A stretch of DNA of 6,998 bases from Chitinophagales bacterium (lineage in GTDB: Bacteria > Bacteroidota > Bacteroidia > Chitinophagales > Saprospiraceae): positions 1 through 6,998 of the forward strand of contig JAAFHO010000310.1 of assembly GCA_013297575.1 (NCBI GenBank), in the 5' to 3' direction. The position numbers and the translations under genes are program-made. The notes beneath the pieces were generated by a model. It saw nothing but the letters and a program-made list of their open reading frames with translations, did no database searches and had not been told where the DNA came from. Shown one piece after another: positions 1-5,115 of this stretch; position 1 is the stretch's first letter, and every line of letters begins with the position of its first letter.

Positions 1-1
1 G

Positions 2-907
2 ATGACCGCAAAAGAACACCCGCTCACAGCACGTGTCATGGTCAATCGTTTATGGGAGCAGATATTTGGTATCGGCATTGTAGAAACCGTAGAGGATTTT
101 GGCTCACAGGGTACACCTCCATCGCACCAAGCATTGTTAGACTGGATGGCCTGGACTTTTGTCAATGATAATCAATGGAGTATGAAAAAAATGCTTCGCC
201 TGATGGTTACTTCTGCGGCGTACAAACAATCGTCGCATACCAGTCCAGACTTGCAAGAACGCGACCCCCAAAACCGACTGCTGGCGCGTGGCCCACGGAT
301 ACGGCTTTCCGCCGAACAAATACGGGATCAAGCCTTGGTAGTCAGTGGTTTGTACAACCCCAAGATGTACGGTAAACCTGTTATGCCCTACCAACCCGAT
401 GGTATATGGCTTACCCCTTGGAACGGCGACGCATGGGTCTTATCCAAAGGCGACGAGCAGTACCGGCGAGCACTTTATACCTTCTGGAAACGAAGCAGTC
501 CATACCCTTCTACCATGACTTTTGATGGCGCGGGGCGTAATTTATGCACATCTCGGAGGATTCGTACCAATACACCGCTACAGGCATTGGTGACGCTCAA
601 CGATCCCGTTTATATGGAATGCGCTAAGCATTTAGCCTTGAAAATGTTGGAAAATACGGCACAAAACTGGGATTTAGCCATTCAAAACGGGTATTTAGCC
701 ATTACAGGCCGACCTATTGCACCCAATAAGGCAATGGTGCTTAAGTCTTTATTTAACCAGTCGATCCAATATTACAAAAACAATCCACAAGCAGTTTCTG
801 ACCTGCTCAATGATTTGGCTTGTGACCAACATGACCCCAATTTGGCGGCCATGACAGTCGTCGCCAATAGTATGTTGAATTTGGATGAAGTTGTGGTGAA
901 AGAATAG
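2..907 (+). CDS. DUF1553 (PSD1) domain protein, C-terminal part, cut by the window edge
   Basis: This is the C-terminal ~300 residues of a DUF1553/PSD1 protein. Family hallmarks appear in order: HPLTARVMVNRLWEQIFG (residues 6-23), VETVEDFGSQGTPPSH (28-42), the RLMVTSAAYKQSS stretch (66-78), DPQNRLLARGPRIRLSAEQIRDQAL (88-112), PYQPDGIW (129-136), FWKRSSPYPSTMTFD (161-175), RRIRTNTPLQALVTLNDPVY (185-204) and the closing VVANSMLNLDEVVVKE. In the family the first motif is normally preceded by a tryptophan-containing helix and, in full-length proteins, by DUF1549 and often a cytochrome c-like domain. The Met at position 2 is therefore almost certainly internal and the gene continues to the left. 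Family members are typically exported, are most abundant in Planctomycetes and also occur in Bacteroidota. Their biochemical role is unproven; links to polysaccharide breakdown are only proposed. The usual DUF1501 partner gene is not downstream, so it would have to lie upstream. The gene ends 5 bp before a convergent gene. Confidence 0.9.
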   Translation: MTAKEHPLTARVMVNRLWEQIFGIGIVETVEDFGSQGTPPSHQALLDWMAWTFVNDNQWSMKKMLRLMVTSAAYKQSSHTSPDLQERDPQNRLLARGPRIRLSAEQIRDQALVVSGLYNPKMYGKPVMPYQPDGIWLTPWNGDAWVLSKGDEQYRRALYTFWKRSSPYPSTMTFDGAGRNLCTSRRIRTNTPLQALVTLNDPVYMECAKHLALKMLENTAQNWDLAIQNGYLAITGRPIAPNKAMVLKSLFNQSIQYYKNNPQAVSDLLNDLACDQHDPNLAAMTVVANSMLNLDEVVVKE

Positions 908-912
908 GGCTT

Positions 913-1542
913 TTACTGTTGGGATTGCTGTAATACCTGCAAAAACACTTGGCTGTCTTGCGCACCGGAAACAGCGCGTTTTCTGTCAAAAACAAAAAAT
1001 GGCACACCTGTTATCCCAAATTGTTGCGCTTCATAGATATCAAGGGCCACTTCATCGGCATAAGTATCGGCTTCCAATACTTCCGTAATGGCATTGGCAT
1101 CCAAACCGATTTCAGCACCGATTTCGGCTAATACTCCCTTATCTGCTGTGTTTTTTCCTTCGGAGAAATAGGCAGCAAATAGGCGTTCTTCTGCAGCATC
1201 TTGTAGCCCTTTTGTTTTGGCATAATGCGAAAAACGGTGTGCGTCAAAAGAATTAGCGACTACCGCCTTGTCAAAATGATAATCAAGCCCAACTGATTGT
1301 GCTATATTGGTCACATGATCCATCATTTGTGCTGTTTCTTGCGCCGACCAGCCCTTTTTTTCGGCTAATGATTGTGCAACGCTTTTGTTGGGCTCTGTTT
1401 TTAAATTAGGATCCAACTGGAAGGCTTTCCAGGTTATTTCCACGTCATCACGGCCTTCAAATTGCGCCAATGCCGCTTCAAATTTGCGTTTGCCGATATA
1501 ACAAAACGGACACATTACGTCCGACCAAATTTCAACTTTCAT
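913..1542 (-). CDS. FrnE-like DsbA-family thiol-disulfide oxidoreductase
   Basis: A 209-residue, apparently complete member of the DsbA superfamily, FrnE branch (2-hydroxychromene-2-carboxylate isomerase/DsbA fold). The N-terminal strand MKVEIWSDVMCPFCYIG carries the redox motif C11-P-F-C14. After a helical insertion (about 55-165), the cis-proline loop GITGVPFFVF (176-185, Pro181) and the following SGAQ (192-195) complete the thioredoxin-fold active site. There is no signal peptide, so it should act in the cytoplasm, as FrnE proteins do, in thiol-disulfide exchange or isomerisation and possibly oxidative-stress tolerance. Specific substrates cannot be read from sequence. The start ATG is well placed because the beta-strand before CPFC begins at residue 2. 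It is convergent with the DUF1553 gene (5-bp gap, no visible terminator) and divergent from the EamA gene across the repeat-rich spacer. Confidence 0.92.
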   Translation of the reverse strand: MKVEIWSDVMCPFCYIGKRKFEAALAQFEGRDDVEITWKAFQLDPNLKTEPNKSVAQSLAEKKGWSAQETAQMMDHVTNIAQSVGLDYHFDKAVVANSFDAHRFSHYAKTKGLQDAAEERLFAAYFSEGKNTADKGVLAEIGAEIGLDANAITEVLEADTYADEVALDIYEAQQFGITGVPFFVFDRKRAVSGAQDSQVFLQVLQQSQQ

Positions 1543-1551
1543 ATTTTTGCT

Positions 1552-1559
1552 ACAAATGT
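1552..1559 (-). promoter_or_regulatory. Possible -7-like box just upstream of the frnE-like start
   Basis: On the minus strand this reads AACATTTG, one base off the Bacteroidota -7 consensus TAnnTTTG, only about ten bases before the ATG. No TTG/TTTG element sits 19-21 bp further upstream. If used, it would give a very short leader. This is weak evidence. Confidence 0.25.
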
Positions 1560-1561
1560 TT

Positions 1562-1576
1562 GACTTCTCCGAAGTC
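1562..1576. promoter_or_regulatory. Perfect 6-bp inverted repeat upstream of the frnE-like gene
   Basis: GACTTC-TCC-GAAGTC is a perfect inverted repeat with a 3-base loop, 20-34 bp upstream of the oxidoreductase start codon. It sits where an operator would overlap the upstream promoter element. On the plus strand it is followed by TTTT, which resembles a small terminator, but no plus-strand gene ends here. An operator for the minus-strand gene is therefore the more sensible reading. Confidence 0.35.
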
Positions 1577-1702
1577 TTTTGTGGATATACAAAACCTCAA
1601 GTTGTACTAAATTGTTTTTGTTTGGTTGCAGAAATATGTATTATCAATTTTGAGGTGCAGCGCACCGCAATATTTGTAGAAAAATCGGCAACATCATGTG
1701 TA

Positions 1703-1751
1703 AAGGTGCAGCGCACCATAATATTCGTAATATTGCGGTGCGCTGCACCTT
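1703..1751. repeat. Long inverted repeat formed by two head-to-head array units
   Basis: Arms 1703-1725 and 1729-1751 are 23 bases each, separated by the 3-base loop CGT. They pair at 21 of 23 positions; the two mismatches lie next to each other in the flank (AT versus the expected GC). Each arm contains its own GGTGC/GCACC palindrome, so the DNA or RNA could fold either as one long hairpin or as two small ones. No T-run follows directly, so it is not a typical intrinsic terminator. Confidence 0.85.
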
Positions 1752-1767
1752 CAAAACGCGGAAAATT

Positions 1768-1775
1768 TATCTTTG
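1768..1775 (+). promoter_or_regulatory. Promoter-like TATCTTTG box inside the repeat array
   Basis: TATCTTTG fits the Bacteroidota -7 consensus TAnnTTTG exactly. It is followed by GCTACAAAT, a 12-base context (1772-1783) also found exactly at 1546-1557 next to the frnE-like start. No TTTG element is present 19-21 bp upstream; that space is occupied by an array unit. It may be a fortuitous match or a promoter running through the right half of the array towards the EamA gene. Confidence 0.25.
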
Positions 1776-1808
1776 CTACAAATATTACGGTGCGCTGCAC
1801 CTTTTGGG

Positions 1809-1885
1809 TGAACATAATTGCGGTGCGCTGCACCTTTTTATTGAACATAATTGCGGTGCGCTGCACCTTTTAGGTGAACATAATT
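1809..1885. repeat. 33-bp tandem repeat, about 2.3 copies
   Basis: TGAACATAATT recurs at 1809, 1842 and 1875, exactly 33 bp apart. Each of the first two is followed by GCGGTGCGCTGCACC and a T-rich tail. The third is a partial unit that diverges after AATT. The unit before 1809 (around 1776-1801) is a more diverged version at the same spacing. This suggests local duplication of one palindrome-bearing unit. Confidence 0.85.
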
Positions 1886-1918
1886 ACCTCTATCTGCCCT
1901 TTTCCTAGCACAGAGCAG

Positions 1919-1926
1919 TACATTTG
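1919..1926 (+). promoter_or_regulatory. Probable -7 box for the EamA transporter gene
   Basis: TACATTTG matches TAnnTTTG exactly. It ends 42 bases before the ATG at 1969, leaving a leader of about 35 bases. No clear TTG/TTTG lies 19-21 bp upstream, so the promoter is incomplete by consensus. The box overlaps the alternative TTG start at 1924, which argues against that start. Confidence 0.45.
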
Positions 1927-1968
1927 CGGCGATTTTACTTAAAATCGAGCAAAATTGAATTAAAAAGC

Positions 1969-2853
1969 ATGTTAAAAGAGCATAAAACCTTTGTCATTTG
2001 GGGATCATTTTTACTACTTACCCTTGCTTGGGGTAGTTCGTTTATCTTGGTAAAACGTGCATTACAGGGTGGGTTTGCGCCATTTGAAATTGCGTCGATG
2101 CGTATGATTGCGGCTATGGCGGTATTGGGCATTCCGGCTGCGATTAGTATTCCAAAAATTCCTCGGGAAAAATTGCCTATTATCGCCATTTCAGGGTTGA
2201 TTAGTATGCTGATTCCTGCCTTTCTGTTCTGTACAGCGCAAGTGCATATCAACAGTTCTGTAGCGAGTATTTTAAATGCCCTTACGCCTGCTTTTACATT
2301 TATTGTAGGCATCATGGTATTCCAGCAGCCTATAAAAGGTATGCAAATATTGGGTCTTTTGATCGGTTTTATAGGCTCCACGATGCTCATTTTGGTTAAT
2401 TCCAAAGGAGAGTTCACGTTAAATCATTATGCATTATTGATCTTAGTGGCTACTTTTTTATACGGTACTAATGTCAATTTGGTGAAAAACAAATTAGCAG
2501 GCATTAAGTCTGGGCATATTTCCGCTGTTGCTGTATCGGCATCTGGTATATCGGCGCTTATTTATCTTTTATGTAGTGGTAATATTCCTCATATTTATCA
2601 AAACGGGCTGGAGCATCCGTGGGCATTTGGCGCAATGATCTTATTGGGTGCTATGGGGACGGCATTTGCGACCGTTGTTTTTAATTATATGCTTACAATG
2701 ACTACTTCTGTTTTTGCCAGCGCAATTACTTATTTTATCCCCATTGTTGGTATCATGTGGGGTGTTTTGGATGGCGAAGTGCTTGTTTTTTGGCATTATT
2801 TGGGCATGTTGTTTATTGTTGGCGGGGTGATTATACTCAATCGGTTTAGGTAG
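1969..2853 (+). CDS. EamA/DMT-superfamily transporter (drug/metabolite exporter type)
   Basis: A 294-residue inner-membrane protein of the drug/metabolite transporter superfamily, with two EamA repeats (about residues 9-143 and 154-291) and about ten hydrophobic helices. The signature LAWGSSFILVKRAL (19-32) is typical of the first helix, and the end of repeat one, PAFTFIVGIMVFQQPIKGMQILGLLIGFIGSTML, is characteristic. Length matches the family (about 290-300). ATG 1969 is preferred over the TTG at 1924 because the extra 15 residues are not membrane-like and overlap a TAnnTTTG box. The substrate cannot be predicted; family members export amino acids, nucleosides or other metabolites. The last 58 bp overlap the 3' end of the opposite-strand hydrolase gene, and the shared DNA encodes the end of the last helix here (LGMLFIVGGVIILNRFR). 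Confidence 0.92.
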   Translation: MLKEHKTFVIWGSFLLLTLAWGSSFILVKRALQGGFAPFEIASMRMIAAMAVLGIPAAISIPKIPREKLPIIAISGLISMLIPAFLFCTAQVHINSSVASILNALTPAFTFIVGIMVFQQPIKGMQILGLLIGFIGSTMLILVNSKGEFTLNHYALLILVATFLYGTNVNLVKNKLAGIKSGHISAVAVSASGISALIYLLCSGNIPHIYQNGLEHPWAFGAMILLGAMGTAFATVVFNYMLTMTTSVFASAITYFIPIVGIMWGVLDGEVLVFWHYLGMLFIVGGVIILNRFR

Positions 2854-3776
2854 TCGCGCGCTATTTGGGCGGTGATCGAGCCAGTTTCTTCCATCGGCAA
2901 ATGTCCCGCATTGGGTATGATGACCAAGGTGTCATTGGGCAATGCTTTTTGAAATGCGTAAGCCAGTGATACCGGAATGTGTTTGTCTTGTGCTCCCCAA
3001 AGGATCATCGTAGGTGTTTGGATATTGGGTAATTCGTCGTAGTGATTATTGTAATTCGTTGATTTTGAAGCAATTTTACGGATTAATGCATCGCGATTGC
3101 CTGCGCGGAGGGTCATATCGTAATATTGATCCACCAATGCAGTGGTTACTTTAGACGGATCGGCGTATTCATTTTTAATGCTTTTTTCAACAAGACCATA
3201 AGGGGTTATAAAACGAACAAATTCTCGTAAAACAGGTATTCCTGCAATTTTAAACCCAATTGGCGTTCCCGAACTTTGGAACGGAATACCGGCAGCATCT
3301 ATCAAGATCATTTTTTTAACGCGATTGGGATAAATCCGCGCCATTTGCCAACAAACCTCACCACCCAACGAATTTCCGGCCATATAACAGTTGGAAATAC
3401 CTAGTTTATCCATAAAATGGGCTACAAATGTAGCGTATTCGGGGCCATTAAAGAGGGTATTACCATCGGAACCCGTCAAACCAAAATCGAGTAAATCCAA
3501 CCGGATGATCCGAAAATCGCTAGACAGTTCAGTTACCCAAGAGGACCAAGTATGGAGGCTGGAACTGGTGCCATGTAATAAAATTAACGGCGTGCTATCG
3601 CGATTAGCGGCAATCCCTTCGTCGCGATAATGCACCTGAATGCCATCCACGAGTATAAATTGGGAGGGCGGCGGCGCGTATTTACCTTTTAGCGATTCGA
3701 GGGATTTATCGGGTGCATAGCCCCAAATAGTGGCGAGGGCTAGGGCGATGAGTATGGAGTAGAATAATTTACGCAT
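2796..3776 (-). CDS. Alpha/beta-fold hydrolase with N-terminal membrane anchor or signal peptide
   Basis: A 326-residue alpha/beta hydrolase with all catalytic elements. They are the oxyanion-hole motif LLHGTSSS (66-73), the nucleophile elbow G134-N-S136-L-G-G, the acid Asp264 in LWGAQDKHIP and His292 in NAGHLPMEE. The N-terminus (about 4-20, FYSILIALALATIWGY) is hydrophobic with basic residues before it. This indicates export or inner-membrane anchoring on the periplasmic side; there is no lipobox cysteine. The cap region (about 162-245) is helical, and the overall pattern resembles ester or C-C-bond hydrolases of the MhpC/haloperoxidase-like group. The substrate is unknown. The hydrolase fold probably ends near ARDYLNRL. 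The last ~13 residues (SIITPPTINNMPK) lie entirely antisense to the EamA gene and look like a tail gained by loss of an earlier stop codon (inference). No clear promoter box was found upstream. Confidence 0.93.
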   Translation of the reverse strand: MRKLFYSILIALALATIWGYAPDKSLESLKGKYAPPPSQFILVDGIQVHYRDEGIAANRDSTPLILLHGTSSSLHTWSSWVTELSSDFRIIRLDLLDFGLTGSDGNTLFNGPEYATFVAHFMDKLGISNCYMAGNSLGGEVCWQMARIYPNRVKKMILIDAAGIPFQSSGTPIGFKIAGIPVLREFVRFITPYGLVEKSIKNEYADPSKVTTALVDQYYDMTLRAGNRDALIRKIASKSTNYNNHYDELPNIQTPTMILWGAQDKHIPVSLAYAFQKALPNDTLVIIPNAGHLPMEETGSITAQIARDYLNRLSIITPPTINNMPK

Positions 3777-3836
3777 GTTTAAAGTCTTTTTGATGATGAA
3801 TTAAGGTTTGATTTTGGAAATTATAGGCTTAGTAAG

Positions 3837-3868
3837 TTTGATAAAATGGAGATAGTTTAGTAACTTTG
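3837..3868 (+). promoter_or_regulatory. Consensus Bacteroidota promoter for the GyrB-like gene
   Basis: TTTG at 3837-3840, a 20-bp spacer and TAACTTTG at 3861-3868 match the Bacteroidota primary sigma-factor promoter (TTTG, about 19-21 bp, TAnnTTTG). Transcription would start near 3874, leaving a leader of about 60 bases before ATG 3934. It is the only promoter in the window with both elements at proper spacing. Confidence 0.7.
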
Positions 3869-3933
3869 CAAGAGGAATAACATCTTGTTTTCCTATAATT
3901 TTAGGTAAAATAAGTTTATGTATATTATTGTTA

Positions 3934-4998
3934 ATGACGGAAATAAGCGAAAATTCTTTTACTGATGTAGAATTCACCCAATGGTATGAGTCCATTAGGA
4001 AACGCCCCGCTATGTATTTGTCTAATACCAAGATAGATGGTTTTGCAAATATGCTCGTCGAGGTTTTTGCCGAACTTTTGTACTTAAATAAAAGACCGAT
4101 TGATATAGTCATTCATTTAGAGAAAAATGACAATATTGCTATACTCATCAATGAAATTGATGTTGAAATTATTAGTAAAAAATTCGAGAATATATTGCCC
4201 TTAAATACTCCATATTTTGGATTACTCATTTTATTTCCCTTGAATAATGAGGCAAAAGTATATGTAAAGAAGGATAAAAACAAACTTGATGTTTTTGAAG
4301 GTAATGAAAATACCATATTAAAGACGAGTACAGATAATGAAGGTCAGAGAGCGGATATTTTGATTGAATTTTCAATAAATCGTACTATTTTTAAGGATAT
4401 GACGCTTGATTTTGATTATTTCTGCGATCGTTTTCAAGAATTTGCTTACTTAAATTCAAATACAAAAATATCAGTTTTTAATAATGCAGTTGAAGATCCT
4501 TTTAAAGTTGTTTACCAATACGAAAAAGGCATATTTAGAAAATTCAATACTACAATTGCAAAATTAAAATATTTCAACCCTGAATTCAGAATAGACATTT
4601 GTAATAAAGTAAATGAATTTGAATATCAAATTTCTTTAGCGTATTGCAGGACTTCTCCTTATTCGGGTTCTGTTAAAACGTATGCCAATAATGATGAACT
4701 TTTGAATGGAGGATCACTAGCAGATGGAATAGTCGATGGGCTGTACATGGGATTCAATGAATTAATTAAGACCCATAAACTTAAAACGCCAAAATTGAAT
4801 AAGAAAAAAATAAGGAGTGGACTCTTCGCACTCGGTCAAGTAAAAGGAGATGATTTCATTTTTTATGGGTCGATGAAATGGAAATTAGGTATGCCCAATA
4901 TTAAAGAGGATGTTGCTAAAATTGTTTGTTTAAATTTAATTAGCGAATTAAATAACGATACTAATAGGATTATAGGAATAATTGATTATTTATGTTAA
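3934..4998 (+). CDS. Stand-alone, degenerate GyrB/ParE-like protein (GHKL ATPase fold plus transducer domain, no TOPRIM)
   Basis: A 354-residue protein that follows the GyrB/ParE N-terminal half in order. Residues 21-28 are IRKRPAMY (GyrB: VRKRPGMYIG). Residues 37-50 correspond to the N-box helix; the catalytic Glu is kept (E43), but the Mg-binding Asn is replaced by Glu47. The DxGxG loop after the next strands is absent (NEIDVEII instead), and the GGLHGxG lid motif is missing. Residues 132-182 match well the end of the ATPase domain (GyrB EYEILAKRLRELSFLNSGV, here FDYFCDRFQEFAYLNSNTK). A transducer-like part follows, with SVKTYANNDELLNGGS (246-261; GyrB SFVNxxxTxxGGTH) and KKIRSGLFALGQVKGDD (291-307). 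Lys315 stands where GyrB's QTK-loop lysine would be. The protein ends just where TOPRIM would begin. Alignments are from memory and by eye. ATP hydrolysis is probably lost. ATG 3934 is preferred over TTG 3928. Base composition is clearly more AT-rich than the neighbours, with no GyrA/ParC-like partner nearby. Function is unknown; a dimerisation partner or modulator of type II topoisomerases is one possibility. Confidence 0.75.
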   Translation: MTEISENSFTDVEFTQWYESIRKRPAMYLSNTKIDGFANMLVEVFAELLYLNKRPIDIVIHLEKNDNIAILINEIDVEIISKKFENILPLNTPYFGLLILFPLNNEAKVYVKKDKNKLDVFEGNENTILKTSTDNEGQRADILIEFSINRTIFKDMTLDFDYFCDRFQEFAYLNSNTKISVFNNAVEDPFKVVYQYEKGIFRKFNTTIAKLKYFNPEFRIDICNKVNEFEYQISLAYCRTSPYSGSVKTYANNDELLNGGSLADGIVDGLYMGFNELIKTHKLKTPKLNKKKIRSGLFALGQVKGDDFIFYGSMKWKLGMPNIKEDVAKIVCLNLISELNNDTNRIIGIIDYLC

Positions 4999-5115
4999 AG
5001 CCGTGTTAAAATAAAACTACGATTAAACCTGACCTCTTGATCTCCGTCCAAAGCCCATCCTTAACAAAAAGGTACTGTAAATCGCAGTGTCTATATTTAA
5101 AAAATCTGATTCATT

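Larger units (their letters stand above)
1654..1867. repeat. Array of six GGTGCGCTGCACC near-palindromes in the divergent intergenic region
   Basis: The 13-mer GGTGC-GCT-GCACC (5-bp arms, asymmetric 3-base centre) occurs exactly six times. Copies at 1654-1666 and 1705-1717 are in the reverse orientation (GGTGCAGCGCACC). Copies at 1737-1749, 1789-1801, 1822-1834 and 1855-1867 are in the forward orientation. Start-to-start spacings are 51, 32, 52, 33 and 33 bp, close to three, three to five helical turns. Flanks are also conserved: AT-rich ATATT/AATTG(C) on one side and TTTT on the other. The array fills most of the 426-bp gap 1543-1968 between the frnE-like and EamA genes. No RNA gene or convincing coding sequence is present in the gap. 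Possible roles are a multi-site operator, a REP-like dispersed repeat or a structured transcript; the sequence alone does not decide. Confidence 0.9.

Noticed and set aside
1654..1867. CRISPR array
   Set aside because: The repeats are only 13 bp, occur in both orientations, and the intervening sequences are short and themselves similar rather than unique spacers of constant length. No cas genes are present.
1547..1908. Open frames on both strands across the palindrome array, giving peptides with repeated VRCTF or VQRT units
   Set aside because: The repeated peptides are just translations of the GGTGCGCTGCACC DNA repeat, appear in several frames of both strands, and have no ribosome-binding context or protein-like composition.
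1924..1968. TTG start at 1924 for the EamA gene
   Set aside because: It overlaps a TAnnTTTG promoter box and adds 15 non-family residues; the ATG at 1969 gives the normal family N-terminus.
3801..4316. Minus-strand frames opposite the start of the GyrB-like gene
   Set aside because: They lie antisense to a gene with recognisable family motifs, lack recognisable protein features, and arise from AT-rich sequence.
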